Shown here piece by piece: positions 1-9,429 of a stretch of DNA of 64,000 nucleotides. The stretch is from Sinorhizobium fredii NGR234 (GTDB lineage Bacteria > Pseudomonadota > Alphaproteobacteria > Rhizobiales > Rhizobiaceae). The translations under genes were made by a program, and so were the position numbers. The notes beneath the pieces are model-generated. The model made no database searches, was not told the DNA's origin, and saw nothing but the letters and a program-made list of their open reading frames with translations. Location: the NCBI RefSeq assembly GCF_000018545.1, contig NC_012586.1, positions 1,116,001-1,180,000 on the forward strand, given 5' to 3'. The number at the start of each line of letters is the position of its first letter. The first letter of the stretch is position 1.

Positions 1-1040
1 AGATCGTGGCGATCGCCCGGGCCCTCATCGGCGAGGCGAAGCTCGTTTTCATGGACGAGCCGACCGCATCGCTGACCCAGTCGGAGACCGATCATCTTCT
101 CGAGATCGTCCGCAATCTTTCAGCCTCCGGCGTCGCCGTCGTGTTCGTCAGCCACCGGTTGGCCGAGGTGCTGGAGATTTCGAGCCGCATCACGGTGCTG
201 CGCGATGGCGCACTGGTCGGGGTTTATCCGGCCGCCGGCATGACGCAGTCGCGCATCACCGAACTGATGACCGGCAAGACTTTCGACCAGCATGTTCGCG
301 CCCGTCCGAGGGACGATCAGCCGGTCGTGCTCGAGGTCCGCGACCTGAGCCGGCCGGGCCAGTTCGAGGATATTTCGCTGACAGTCCGCCGCGGCGAAAC
401 GGTCGGTATCACCGGCCTGCTCGGCGCCGGGCGAACCGAACTGGCGCTTGCTCTGTTCGGCATGCTGAAGCCTGCCGCGGGGGCGATCAGCATCGAGGGC
501 AAGGAGGTCCGCTTCGCCTCGAATCGCGACGCGATCAAGGCCGGAGTCGCCTATCTGTCGGAGGACCGGCTGTCGCTCGGGCTCATCCAGCCGCAGGCAA
601 TCGCCGACAATCTGGTGATCGCCTCGCTCCGCAAGATCCTTTCCGGGGGGCTGCTTTCGGAGGATCGCAAGCACAGCCTCGTGTCCCGCTGGATCGCCGA
701 TCTCGGCGTCAGGATCGGCCGCCAGGCCGATGCGATATCGACACTGTCCGGCGGCAACCAGCAGCGGGTGGCGATCGCCAAATGGCTCGCCACCGATCCG
801 AAGCTCCTGATACTCGACTGCCCGACCGTCGGCGTCGATGTCGGCGCCCGCGCCGGGATCTTCGACATCGTCGCGAAACTCGCCGAGAGCGGCTTGGCGA
901 TCATCCTCATCTCCGACGAGGTGCCGGAGGTCTATTTCAACGCCGACCGGGTCCTGCACATGGCGCAGGGACGCATTGTCGGCAGCTATGACCCGCGGCA
1001 GGCGCGGCTCGAAGACATCGAGGCGGCCGTCTATGCGTAG
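1..1040 (+). CDS. Sugar ABC transporter, duplicated ATP-binding subunit (5' end cut by window)
   Basis: This is the cytoplasmic ATPase of a ribose/xylose-type (CUT2) importer. The reading frame is open at base 1, so the N-terminal part, including the first Walker A, lies outside the window. What remains of the first domain begins just after its signature motif and has the Walker B MDEPTASL. The second domain has a P-loop of the GLLGAGRTEL type, the signature LSGGNQQRVAIAKW and a Walker B reading ILDCPTVGVDVG. There the usual catalytic Glu is Cys, as is common in second domains of this family. It overlaps the first permease by eight bases, so the two are translationally coupled. The sugar transported cannot be read from the ATPase; the downstream enzymes suggest a ketose or deoxy-sugar. 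Confidence 0.93.
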   Translation, partial: IVAIARALIGEAKLVFMDEPTASLTQSETDHLLEIVRNLSASGVAVVFVSHRLAEVLEISSRITVLRDGALVGVYPAAGMTQSRITELMTGKTFDQHVRARPRDDQPVVLEVRDLSRPGQFEDISLTVRRGETVGITGLLGAGRTELALALFGMLKPAAGAISIEGKEVRFASNRDAIKAGVAYLSEDRLSLGLIQPQAIADNLVIASLRKILSGGLLSEDRKHSLVSRWIADLGVRIGRQADAISTLSGGNQQRVAIAKWLATDPKLLILDCPTVGVDVGARAGIFDIVAKLAESGLAIILISDEVPEVYFNADRVLHMAQGRIVGSYDPRQARLEDIEAAVYA

Positions 1041-2034
1041 CCTGATCCGCACTCATGCGACCGAGTTCTCGCTGCTGGCGGTGATCGTCGTCATCAGCAC
1101 CGTGCTTTCCTTCGCAACGGCGAACTTCTTCTCGCTCGGCAACGCCTTCGACCTCCTGAACATCAGCGCCGTCAACATCATCTTCGCCGTCGGCCTGCTG
1201 GTGGTGCTGATCGCCGGCGGCATCGATATCTCATTCGCCGTCGCGGCTTCCGTCGTCCAGTATTGCGCCGCGATCGTGCTCGGTTGGATCGGCGGAGGCG
1301 GCTGGATCTCCGGACTGCTGATCGCCGGTTCGCTGGGCGTCCTGCTCGGCTGCGTCAACGCCTTTCTGATCCACCGCTTCCGGATCATCTCGATCGTCGC
1401 GACGATCTCGACCTTCAACATCTATTTCGGGCTGCTGATGTTTTTCACCAGGGGCGTATCGATCTACGACCTGCCCGATTGGCTGACCGATCGCGTCATC
1501 CTGTTCGAGCGCGAAATGCCGGACGGCACCTGGATCGAGATCACGCTGCCGGTTCTGGTCATGGCCGTCTGCGTCGTCGCCACCTGGCTGCTGATCACCC
1601 GTACCACGATCGGCCGCCAGCTTTACGCCTTCGGCGACAATCCGGAAGGGGCGCGCCGCTTCGGCATCAATATCGGTGCCATGCAGTTCATTGCCTTCGG
1701 CTGGCTCGGCCTGATGGCCGGAATCGGCGGGCTTATCCAGGCGCACTACGCCCAGGAGGTGGTGCCGAACGCGCTTTACGGCCGCGAACTCGACGTGCTG
1801 GCGGCGGTCGTGCTCGGCGGCGCCCGCCTCGGTGGCGGCAAGGGCTCGGTGCTCGGCTGCGTCCTCGGCGTGCTGTTGATCTCGATCACCCAGAACGGCC
1901 TCAATCTGATGGGTGTTTCGCCCTTCGCCTTCAAGATGATCGTCGGCGCCATCATCCTCATCGCCATCACGATTTCCAACACCCGGATCGAGCGCCTGCT
2001 GGCTTTCGTCGGAGAGAAGGGGGCGGGACGATGA
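1033..2034 (+). CDS. Sugar ABC transporter permease 1 (CUT2/RbsC family)
   Basis: A 333-residue inner-membrane permease with about eight to ten hydrophobic segments. It includes the family signature region GLLVVLIAGGIDISFAVAA and, near the C terminus, LAAVVLGGARLGGGKGSVLG. The ATG at 1033 sits inside the end of the ATPase gene, and the mature hydrophobic core begins about ten residues later; longer upstream starts would only read through the ATPase gene in another frame. It should pair with the second permease as a heterodimer in the membrane. No periplasmic binding-protein gene is visible, so that gene probably lies upstream of the window. Confidence 0.92.
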   Translation: MRSLIRTHATEFSLLAVIVVISTVLSFATANFFSLGNAFDLLNISAVNIIFAVGLLVVLIAGGIDISFAVAASVVQYCAAIVLGWIGGGGWISGLLIAGSLGVLLGCVNAFLIHRFRIISIVATISTFNIYFGLLMFFTRGVSIYDLPDWLTDRVILFEREMPDGTWIEITLPVLVMAVCVVATWLLITRTTIGRQLYAFGDNPEGARRFGINIGAMQFIAFGWLGLMAGIGGLIQAHYAQEVVPNALYGRELDVLAAVVLGGARLGGGKGSVLGCVLGVLLISITQNGLNLMGVSPFAFKMIVGAIILIAITISNTRIERLLAFVGEKGAGR

Positions 2035-3029
2035 CCACGATCCTGGAACGTGTCAAAACCGCCCTGGGACCTGAAATGGCCGGCCCCGGCCTCGCCTTCG
2101 TTGCAGTCGTTCTCGTCTTCGGCATCGCCTCGCCGCAGTTCCTCAGTGCTGCGACCTTCGGCTCCGTCGCCTTCCAGCTTCCGGAATTGGGCCTGTTGAC
2201 GCTCGCAATGCTCCTGCCGATCCTCACCGGCGGCCTTAATCTGGCGATCACGTTTACCGCCAACATCGCCGGGCTGACGGTCGCCTGGGTGCTCAGGGAA
2301 AATGGCGGCGTCGACGCCGGTGTCGGCATCTTCATCGCCGGCTGCCTGCTGGCACTCCTGGTCGGCGCGGCAAGCGGCGTGGTGATGGGGCTGGTGATCG
2401 CCTTCACCCGCGCCCATCCGATCCTTGTGTCGCTGTCGATGATGATATTCCTGCGCGGGCTCGGCGAGTTCCTGACGCGCGGCGGCGATATCTCCGGCTT
2501 CCCCGCCTTCATGGGGCCGATCGGCCATGGCTCGATCGCCGGCATCCCCGTGCCGCTGATCGTCTTCATCGTCTGCGTCGTCGGCTGGCACGTGCTGCTC
2601 GGCCGCACCAAGCTCGGCTTCAACACCTATATGATCGGCTCGAACCTCGAGGCGACCCGCTATTCCGGCATCAATACGCGCAAGGCGATCGTGCTCGTCT
2701 ACACGCTTTCCGGCGTGATGTGCGCCATTGCCGGCATCATCATGCTGGCACGGTTCAATTCGGTGCGCATCGGCCACGGCGAGTCCTACCTGCTGATCAC
2801 CGTGCTTGCCTGCTTCCTCGGCGGCGTCAATCCGTTCGGCGGCTTCGGTCGGGTCATCCCGGTCTTCGTGGCGCTGGTCGTGCTGCAGCTTCTCTCGTCC
2901 GGGCTCAACCTCATCGGAGCCAACCAGCATCTGGCGACCGCCGTTTGGGGCATCCTGCTCGTCGGCGTGATGATCCTTCGCTGGGTCGCTTCGAAAATCA
3001 GGATCTCAATCATCAGAAGAGGATCATGA
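2031..3029 (+). CDS. Sugar ABC transporter permease 2 (CUT2/RbsC family)
   Basis: A second inner-membrane permease of 332 residues, starting in an ATGA overlap with permease 1. Family features are the segment LAMLLPILTGGLNLAITFTA and the C-terminal LLITVLACFLGGVNPFGGFG, which matches the conserved LGG loop of RbsC-type permeases. Two different permeases of this type, as here, are typical of the erythritol, rhamnose and AI-2 like importers rather than of the ribose system, which uses one. Its stop overlaps the start of the epimerase gene, so transport and catabolism are one transcription unit. Confidence 0.92.
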   Translation: MTTILERVKTALGPEMAGPGLAFVAVVLVFGIASPQFLSAATFGSVAFQLPELGLLTLAMLLPILTGGLNLAITFTANIAGLTVAWVLRENGGVDAGVGIFIAGCLLALLVGAASGVVMGLVIAFTRAHPILVSLSMMIFLRGLGEFLTRGGDISGFPAFMGPIGHGSIAGIPVPLIVFIVCVVGWHVLLGRTKLGFNTYMIGSNLEATRYSGINTRKAIVLVYTLSGVMCAIAGIIMLARFNSVRIGHGESYLLITVLACFLGGVNPFGGFGRVIPVFVALVVLQLLSSGLNLIGANQHLATAVWGILLVGVMILRWVASKIRISIIRRGS

Positions 3030-3880
3030 CCATGCAGGGCTTTGGCGTTCATACGAGCATGTGGACTATGAACTGGGATCGGCCGGGTGCCGAACGCGCC
3101 GTTGCGGCGGCCGTCAAGTACAAGGTCGATTTCATCGAGATCCCGATGCTCAATCCGCCGGCCGTCGATACGGAACATACCCGTGCGCTGCTCGAGAAAA
3201 ACCGGCTGCGCGCGCTCTGCTCGCTCGGCCTGCCGGAGCGAGCCTGGGCCTCGGTGCGCCCGGATGCGGCGATCGAGCACCTGAAGGTGGCGATCGACAA
3301 GACCGCCGACCTCGGCGGCGAGGCGCTTTCCGGTGTCATCTATGGCGGCATCGGCGAGCGCACCGGCGTGCCGCCGAGCTTGGAGGAGTACGACAATATC
3401 GCCCGCGTGCTGACGGCGGCCGCCAAGCACGCCAAGTCGCGCGGCATCGAACTCGGTGTCGAACCCGTCAACCGCTATGAGAACCACCTGATCAACACCG
3501 GCTGGCAGGCGGTGAAAATGATCGAGCGGGTCGGCGCCGACAACATCTTCGTGCATCTCGATACCTACCACATGAACATCGAGGAGAAAGGCGTCGGCAA
3601 AGGCATTCTCGATGCCCGCGAGCACCTGAAATACATCCATCTGTCGGAGAGCGACCGCGGCACGCCGGGTTACGGCACGTGCGGCTGGGACGAAATCTTT
3701 TCGACCCTCGCGGCGATTGGCTTCACCGGCGGGCTCGCCATGGAGAGTTTTATCAACATGCCGCCGGAAGTGGCCTACGGCCTGGCCGTCTGGCGCCCGG
3801 TCGCCAAGGACGAGGAGGAAGTGATGGGCAACGGCCTGCCCTTCCTGCGCAACAAGGCCAGGCAATACGGGCTGATCTGA
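3026..3880 (+). CDS. Sugar 3-epimerase, D-tagatose/D-allulose 3-epimerase family (TIM barrel)
   Basis: A 284-residue xylose-isomerase-like TIM barrel expected to epimerise a keto-sugar at C3. The predicted metal ligands are E146 (in VEPVNRYENH), D179 (HLDTYHMN), H205 (YIHLSES) and E240 (AMESF). Their spacings of 33, 26 and 35 residues are, from memory, those of characterised D-tagatose/D-psicose 3-epimerases. The ATG at 3026 overlaps the permease stop; an ATG six bases later is an alternative. Between an importer and a kinase it probably prepares the imported or isomerised sugar for phosphorylation. The exact substrate is unknown. Confidence 0.85.
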   Translation: MTMQGFGVHTSMWTMNWDRPGAERAVAAAVKYKVDFIEIPMLNPPAVDTEHTRALLEKNRLRALCSLGLPERAWASVRPDAAIEHLKVAIDKTADLGGEALSGVIYGGIGERTGVPPSLEEYDNIARVLTAAAKHAKSRGIELGVEPVNRYENHLINTGWQAVKMIERVGADNIFVHLDTYHMNIEEKGVGKGILDAREHLKYIHLSESDRGTPGYGTCGWDEIFSTLAAIGFTGGLAMESFINMPPEVAYGLAVWRPVAKDEEEVMGNGLPFLRNKARQYGLI

Positions 3881-3908
3881 ATCGAGGGAACTGGAGGTGG
3901 AGGCAGCG

Positions 3909-5381
3909 GTGAGCGAGCGAGGAAGCAGAGCGACGATGGTCGCCGTCCTCGACGTCGGCAAGACCAATGTCAAGCTCAGCGCCGCCGCGGCGGACGGCAC
4001 GATCGTCGAGACGCTCAGCGTTGCAAACCCCGTTCGACCGGGACCGCCCTGGCGCCATCACGATCTCCGGGCCTTGAGCGAGTGGGTGTTCGAGACGCTG
4101 GCGACCCTCTCGCGCCGCCATGCCTTCGGCGCCTTCGTGACAGCCGGACATGGTTCCGGCGGCGTGCTGACCGGCGCCGACCCGGATGCCGGGGATGGCG
4201 CCGCCCTCCCGATGATCGACTATGAACAGTCTTTGCCGGCCGACATCGGAGAGACTTATGCGCCGCTCGCCGGCTCCTTTCTCGATCGCGGCAGCGCGAC
4301 GATGCATTGCGCGACGCACCAGGCCCGGCAGCTTTACTGGATGGAGCAGCACGAGCCGCAGGCCTTCGCTAAGGCGCGCTGGTATCTCGGCGTGCCGCAA
4401 TATTGGGCGTGGCGGCTTACCGGGGTCGCGGCCTCGGAAACGAGCTTCCTTGGTGCGCAGTCGCATCTCTGGAACGTCGCGGAGCGCCGCTGGGCGCCGA
4501 TCGTCAGTGCCCGCGGTTGGGAGCGGCTGATGCCGCCCTTCGCCAGGGCTTGGCAGGCGCTCGCTCCAGTGCGGCCGGAACTCGTCCGTCGTTTCGATCT
4601 GCCGAATGGCCTGCCTGTTTTGACGGGCGGCCATGACAGCAGCCTCAATCACTATCGCTACCATGCCGCTGGGCTCAGGGATTTCACGGTGATCTCGACG
4701 GGAACCTGGATCGTCGGCTTCTCCGGCTCAACCCCGCTCGAGCGGCTCGACGAGCACCGCGGCATGACCTTGAACAGCGACGTCTTCGGCGACCCGCTCG
4801 GCGGCATCCTGACGATGGGCGGACGGGAGTTTTCCCGTATTGCCGGAAGGAATCCTCCAGCAGAGGACGTGCCGTTGGAAATCCTGGCGCGCCTTCTGGA
4901 AGAACGAACCTTCGCCATCCCCTCCTTCGGCGACAATGACGGGCTTTTCCCCGGAAGTGCGGGCAGGGGGCGCATCATTGGACCATCGGCCGACACGCCG
5001 ATGGAGCGCAAGGCTTTGGCTCTTCTCTATTGCGCACTCCTAACCGTCGAATGCCTCGAAGCGCTCGGAAGCGACCGCTTCGTCGTGCTCGACGGCAGCT
5101 TCCTGCGCGATCCCCTCTACGCTCAGTTGGTGGCCGCGCTGCTTCCCGACCGGCAGGTGCATTTCAACCTCGACGCCTATGGTGTCGCGGCCGGTGCGGC
5201 GCTGCTTGCGGGCCAGGGGACGCGCCGGAATCCGGCGCCGCTTATCCTCGGCGTGCCGACCCATCTCGAGGAAATCGAACCCGAGCTTGCACGCTATGCC
5301 GCCGATTGGCGCCGCCTTGCCCGCGCGAAGCCGGGCAAGCGAGACGAATTCGAACATACGAAAGGAAGCTTCCATGGCTGA
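3909..5381 (+). CDS. FGGY-family carbohydrate kinase (fuculokinase/rhamnulokinase-like)
   Basis: A cytoplasmic sugar kinase of about 490 residues. The N-terminal phosphate-binding motif AVLDVGKTNVKL and the central GGHDSSLNHYRY and STGTWIVGFSG motifs mark the FGGY fold. I chose the GTG at 3909 because GGAGGTGGAGG lies just upstream; an in-frame GTG at 3897 overlaps that site. The last eight bases overlap the aldolase start. With a class II aldolase next, the likely order is ketose, ketose-1-phosphate, then cleavage to dihydroxyacetone phosphate and an aldehyde. L-fuculose, L-rhamnulose or a ribulose-type sugar are candidates, and the sequence does not decide between them. Confidence 0.88.
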   Translation: MSERGSRATMVAVLDVGKTNVKLSAAAADGTIVETLSVANPVRPGPPWRHHDLRALSEWVFETLATLSRRHAFGAFVTAGHGSGGVLTGADPDAGDGAALPMIDYEQSLPADIGETYAPLAGSFLDRGSATMHCATHQARQLYWMEQHEPQAFAKARWYLGVPQYWAWRLTGVAASETSFLGAQSHLWNVAERRWAPIVSARGWERLMPPFARAWQALAPVRPELVRRFDLPNGLPVLTGGHDSSLNHYRYHAAGLRDFTVISTGTWIVGFSGSTPLERLDEHRGMTLNSDVFGDPLGGILTMGGREFSRIAGRNPPAEDVPLEILARLLEERTFAIPSFGDNDGLFPGSAGRGRIIGPSADTPMERKALALLYCALLTVECLEALGSDRFVVLDGSFLRDPLYAQLVAALLPDRQVHFNLDAYGVAAGAALLAGQGTRRNPAPLILGVPTHLEEIEPELARYAADWRRLARAKPGKRDEFEHTKGSFHG

Positions 5382-6078
5382 AACCGCAACGACCGACAAG
5401 CTGGCGCTCAGGCGTGAGATGGTGGACATCTGCCGGCGGATGAATTCGAGCGGCATCAACCAGGGGACGGCCGGCAACCTTTCCGTCCGCGCCGGCGACG
5501 GGTTCTTGATCACCCCCTCGTCCATGCCCTATGACACGATGCAGCCGGAAGACCTGGTCGAGATGGATTTCGACGGCACCTTTGTCGGGCATCGGCCGTC
5601 GTCCGAGTGGCGTTTCCATCGGGATATCCTGCGGGCTCGCACCGATATCGACGTCGTGCTCCATTGCCACTCGATCTATGCGACGACGCTTGCCTGCCAC
5701 CACAAAACCATTCCAAGCTTCCACTACATGACCGGCATCGCCGGCGGCACGACGATCCGCTGCGCCGGCTACGCCACCTTCGGCACGCAGGCGCTCTCCG
5801 ACAACGCGCTCGCCGCGCTCAAGGACCGCACGGCCTGCCTGCTTGGCCAGCACGGCCAGATCTCGCTCGGCAAGACGCTCGAATCGGCGCTCTGGCTGGC
5901 GATCGAGGTCGAGACGCTGTCGCGGATCTATGTCCAGGCCCTGACCCTCGGCGAACCGCCGGTCCTGCCCGACGACGAGATGGCGCGCGTCATCGCCCAG
6001 ATGCGGCGGATGAGCTACGGCCAGGCACCCGATGCGGAGGGTGTGAACGATATCGCCCGGCCGCGGGGCTCGGCGTGA
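5374..6078 (+). CDS. Class II aldolase, L-fuculose-1-phosphate aldolase family
   Basis: A 234-residue zinc aldolase expected to cleave a ketose-1-phosphate. The residues E78, H97, H99 and H160 (in SSEWRFH, LHCHSIYA and LGQHGQ) correspond one for one, with a constant offset of five, to E73, H92, H94 and H155 of E. coli FucA as I remember them. The catalytic Glu and all three zinc ligands therefore look intact. It starts inside the kinase gene and is the last gene of this operon. An araD-like epimerase role is possible for the fold, but the pairing with an FGGY kinase favours the aldolase reaction. Confidence 0.88.
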   Translation: MAETATTDKLALRREMVDICRRMNSSGINQGTAGNLSVRAGDGFLITPSSMPYDTMQPEDLVEMDFDGTFVGHRPSSEWRFHRDILRARTDIDVVLHCHSIYATTLACHHKTIPSFHYMTGIAGGTTIRCAGYATFGTQALSDNALAALKDRTACLLGQHGQISLGKTLESALWLAIEVETLSRIYVQALTLGEPPVLPDDEMARVIAQMRRMSYGQAPDAEGVNDIARPRGSA

Positions 6079-6133
6079 GTTTTTGGGGGACGCTCGACCC
6101 AGTCAAGACCTGATTTGCAACGCCGTCTTTGCC

Positions 6134-6268
6134 TCACGGAACCAGCGTCGGCGGACTGGGTGGCGGCTGAGCGCCGGGGTTCAGCGCGAGAATGCTGACC
6201 ACCAGAGCGATGAGGATGCAAATAAGCACGAGGAAGGCGATGCCTGCTTTGTCGGTGCGCTTGGGCAT
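6134..6268 (-). CDS. Small predicted single-pass membrane peptide (44 aa), unrecognised
   Basis: An uninterrupted 44-codon frame on the minus strand. It starts with a charged segment (MPKRTDKAG), continues with about 21 strongly hydrophobic residues (residues 10-30) and ends in a proline-rich tail (QPPPSPPTLVP). This layout is what one expects of a real small membrane protein and is unusual for random GC-rich sequence. The candidate ribosome site (TAGGG) is weak. It faces the end of the aldolase gene convergently. No function can be assigned. Confidence 0.42.
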   Translation of the reverse strand: MPKRTDKAGIAFLVLICILIALVVSILALNPGAQPPPSPPTLVP

Positions 6269-6592
6269 GATGCCCTATATGGAATATTGAATGCGAGAAA
6301 TTCGAGGCAACCCCCCGGAATAGCTGCGTATCTTTGTCCCAATGAGGCAATCGGCCGCGCCGACGACCGGCTACGACACCTCCGAGCGCCTACGGCTTTC
6401 GCCGATCAAAACATCGTTGCGCCGCTCAAGTACCTCCTTCCTTTGCAAATCGTGCTTGGCCTCCCGGCTCTTTGGAAGGAAATTAGCGCACAGCGATGTT
6501 ATCGTTCGCGAGAGGACCGCGTAGCGGTAACATGGGCCGGAACGGCTTGCTGACGGTGAGGAGATCGTCGGCGGGGCGTCGGGAGGAGTGGA
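6269..6592. promoter_or_regulatory. Intergenic region upstream of the leucine operon, with a possible dyad
   Basis: About 320 bases without a convincing gene. It should hold the promoter of the leucine operon and, on the other strand, that of the small membrane peptide. I see no strong -35/-10 pair. A dyad, GTTATCG at 6498 and CGGTAAC at 6525, brackets a perfect short hairpin (ACCGC, GTA, GCGGT, 6516-6528) about 65-95 bases before the first ATG. It could be an operator. A ribosome site GGAGGAG precedes the ATG at 6593. Confidence 0.35.
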
Positions 6593-7756
6593 ATGTTTGA
6601 AGGTGGATTGAACTTCGCCCTTGGCGAGGAGATCGATGCATTGCGCGACAGCGTGCGCCGCTTCGCTTCCGAGCGCATTGCTCCGCTGGCGGACGAAACG
6701 GATCGCAGCAATGCCTTTCCGGCGCCGCTCTGGCGGGAGATGGGCGAACTCGGCCTGCTCGGCATCACCGCCGATGAGACCTATGGCGGCGCCGGTCTCG
6801 GCTATCTCGCCCATTGCGTCGCCATGGAGGAGATCAGCCGCGCCTCGGCCTCGGTCGGCCTGAGCTACGGCGCCCATTCCAACCTGTGCGTCAACCAGAT
6901 CAACCGCAACGGCAACGCCGCGCAGAAGGCGAAATACCTGCCGAAGCTGATTTCGGGGGAGCATGTCGGAGCGCTCGCCATGTCGGAGCCGGGCGCCGGT
7001 TCGGACGTCGTCTCGATGAAGCTCAAGGCCGACAAGCGCGGCGACCGCTACGTCCTGAACGGCAACAAGATGTGGATAACCAACGGTCCCGATGCCGACG
7101 TGCTGGTCGTCTACGCCAAGACCGATCCGGCCGCCGGGCCGCGCGGCATCACGGCCTTTCTCGTCGAGAAAACCTTCCCCGGCTTCTCGACCGGCCAGAA
7201 GCTCGACAAGCTCGGGATGCGCGGCTCGAACACGTGCGAGCTCATCTTCACGGACTGCAAGGTTCCGCAAGAGAACGTGCTGGGCAAAGTCGGTGAGGGC
7301 GTCAGGGTGCTGATGTCGGGCCTCGACTACGAGCGGGTGGTGCTTTCGGCCGGCCCGCTCGGCATCATGGCGGCTTGCCTCGATGTCGTCGTCCCCTATC
7401 TCCATGAACGTAAGCAGTTCGGGCAGCCGATCGGCGAATTCCAGTTGATGCAGGGGAAGCTTGCCGACATGTACGTGACGATGAATACGGCGCGCGCCTA
7501 TGTCTATGCGGTGGCGGCCGCCTGCGATCGCGGCGAAACGGCACGCAAGGATGCTGCCGGCTGCATTCTCTATGCGGCCGAGAAGGCAACGATGATGGCG
7601 CTCGAGGCGATCCAGGCGCTCGGCGGCAACGGCTACACCAACGACTATCCGGCCGGCCGCCTGCTGCGTGACGCCAAGCTCTACGAGATCGGCGCCGGCA
7701 CGAGCGAGATCCGCCGCATGCTGATCGGCCGGGAATTGTTTGCCGAGACCAAATAG
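6593..7756 (+). CDS. ivd: Isovaleryl-CoA dehydrogenase
   Basis: A 387-residue acyl-CoA dehydrogenase oxidising isovaleryl-CoA to 3-methylcrotonyl-CoA in leucine breakdown, passing electrons to ETF. The family signature [13 protein letters not shown] is at 127-139 and [10 protein letters not shown] is near the C terminus. The catalytic base is Glu247 in the motif [14 protein letters not shown]. That is the position used by isovaleryl-CoA dehydrogenases, not the C-terminal position used by medium- and short-chain enzymes. The next genes encode methylcrotonyl-CoA carboxylase and HMG-CoA lyase, which confirms the substrate. The start has a strong GGAGGAG site. Confidence 0.95.
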   Translation: MFEGGLNFALGEEIDALRDSVRRFASERIAPLADETDRSNAFPAPLWREMGELGLLGITADETYGGAGLGYLAHCVAMEEISRASASVGLSYGAHSNLCVNQINRNGNAAQKAKYLPKLISGEHVGALAMSEPGAGSDVVSMKLKADKRGDRYVLNGNKMWITNGPDADVLVVYAKTDPAAGPRGITAFLVEKTFPGFSTGQKLDKLGMRGSNTCELIFTDCKVPQENVLGKVGEGVRVLMSGLDYERVVLSAGPLGIMAACLDVVVPYLHERKQFGQPIGEFQLMQGKLADMYVTMNTARAYVYAVAAACDRGETARKDAAGCILYAAEKATMMALEAIQALGGNGYTNDYPAGRLLRDAKLYEIGAGTSEIRRMLIGRELFAETK

Positions 7757-7806
7757 CAAAGAGCGAGGCGCATCGCTGGAACGAGGAAGGGCAGGGCTGG
7801 GGGACA

Positions 7807-9414
7807 ATGACAATATTGCGATCGCACATCTCGCCATCCTCGGATGTGTTCAAGGCAAACCGTGCCGCCATGGCGGAAGCGATCTCGACGATAGAGGAAG
7901 CGGTGCGGCTGGCGGCAGGCGGCGGCGGAGAAACCGCGCGCGAGCGCCATGTCAGCCGGGGCAAGCTCCTGCCGCGCGACCGGGTTGCCGGCCTCGTCGA
8001 TCCGGGCACGCCATTTCTCGAGATTGCCGCGACGGCGGCGCATGGGATGTATAATGGCGACGCTCCCGGCGCCGGGCTGATTGCCGGTATTGGCCGGATT
8101 TCCGGCCGCGAATGCATGGTCGTCTGCAACGACCCGACCGTGAAGGGGGGCACCTACTACCCGATCACGGTGAAGAAGCATCTGAGGGCCCAGGAGATCG
8201 CCGCCGAAAACCGGCTTCCCTGCGTCTATCTGGTCGACTCCGGCGGCGCGAACCTGCCCAACCAGGACGAGGTCTTTCCGGATCGCGATCACTTCGGCCG
8301 GATCTTCTACAACCAGGCCAACATGTCGGCCGCCGGGATCCCGCAGATCGCCGTGGTCATGGGCTCCTGCACCGCCGGCGGCGCCTATGTGCCGGCCATG
8401 TCCGACGAAACGATCATCGTCGAGGGCCAGGGGACGATCTTTCTGGCCGGCCCGCCGCTGGTCAGGGCGGCGACCGGAGAGGTGGTGTCGGCCGAGGACC
8501 TCGGCGGCGCCGACGTGCATACGCGCCTCTCCGGCGTCGCCGATCACCTGGCGCGCGACGACGCCCATGCGTTGGCGCTCGCCCGCCGCGCCGTCGCCGC
8601 GCTGAACCGCGAGAAGCCGCGAACCCTGGAACTGCGTGAGTCGGAACCGCCGCTCTACGATCCTGACGAGATCGCCGGCATCGTGTCCGGCGACCTGAAG
8701 ACGCCGTTTGAAATTCGCGAGGTGATCGCCCGGATCGTTGACGGCTCGCGGTTCGACGAGTTCAAGGCGCGCTTCGGCACGACGCTCGTCTGCGGCTTCG
8801 CCCATGTCCATGGCATCCCGGTCGGAATCGTCGCCAACAACGGCGTGCTCTTCTCGGAGTCGGCGCTGAAGGGCGCCCATTTCGTCGAGCTCTGCGCCCA
8901 GCGCAGGATCCCGCTCGTCTTCCTGCAGAACATCACCGGCTTCATGGTCGGGCGCAAATACGAGACCGAAGGCATCGCCAAGCACGGCGCCAAGCTGGTG
9001 ACGGCGGTCGCCACCGTCAAGGTGCCGAAAATCACCATGCTGGTCGGCGGCTCTTTCGGGGCCGGCAATTACGGCATGTGCGGACGGGCGTTCTCGCCGC
9101 GCTTCCTCTGGACCTGGCCGAACAGCCGCATCTCGGTGATGGGCGGCGAACAGGCGGCGGGCGTGCTTTCGACGGTCCGCGGCGAGGCGCTGAGGCGCGC
9201 CGGAACGCCGTGGAACGAAGAGGAGGAGGCGCGCTTCCGCCAACCGGTTCTCGATCTCTTCGAGCGTCAGAGCCACCCGCTCTATGCGGCGGCGCGGCTG
9301 TGGGACGATGGCGTCGTCGATCCGCGCAAGAGCCGGGAGGTGCTGGCATTGTCGCTGTCGGCAGCGCTGAACGCGCCGGTCGAGGACACGCGCTTCGGGT
9401 TGTTCAGGATGTAG
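7807..9414 (+). CDS. mccB: Methylcrotonyl-CoA carboxylase, carboxyltransferase (beta) subunit
   Basis: A 535-residue carboxyltransferase subunit that moves the carboxyl group from biotin to 3-methylcrotonyl-CoA. The segment [19 protein letters not shown] (about 140-158) is characteristic of MCC beta chains and separates it from propionyl-CoA carboxylase. A glycine-rich oxyanion region, [14 protein letters not shown], follows. The C-terminal half carries the second crotonase-like domain with [15 protein letters not shown]. It lies 50 bases after ivd in the same direction and works with the biotin subunit encoded two genes downstream. Confidence 0.95.
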   Translation: MTILRSHISPSSDVFKANRAAMAEAISTIEEAVRLAAGGGGETARERHVSRGKLLPRDRVAGLVDPGTPFLEIAATAAHGMYNGDAPGAGLIAGIGRISGRECMVVCNDPTVKGGTYYPITVKKHLRAQEIAAENRLPCVYLVDSGGANLPNQDEVFPDRDHFGRIFYNQANMSAAGIPQIAVVMGSCTAGGAYVPAMSDETIIVEGQGTIFLAGPPLVRAATGEVVSAEDLGGADVHTRLSGVADHLARDDAHALALARRAVAALNREKPRTLELRESEPPLYDPDEIAGIVSGDLKTPFEIREVIARIVDGSRFDEFKARFGTTLVCGFAHVHGIPVGIVANNGVLFSESALKGAHFVELCAQRRIPLVFLQNITGFMVGRKYETEGIAKHGAKLVTAVATVKVPKITMLVGGSFGAGNYGMCGRAFSPRFLWTWPNSRISVMGGEQAAGVLSTVRGEALRRAGTPWNEEEEARFRQPVLDLFERQSHPLYAAARLWDDGVVDPRKSREVLALSLSAALNAPVEDTRFGLFRM

Positions 9415-9429
9415 GGGGAGAGGCTGGGG

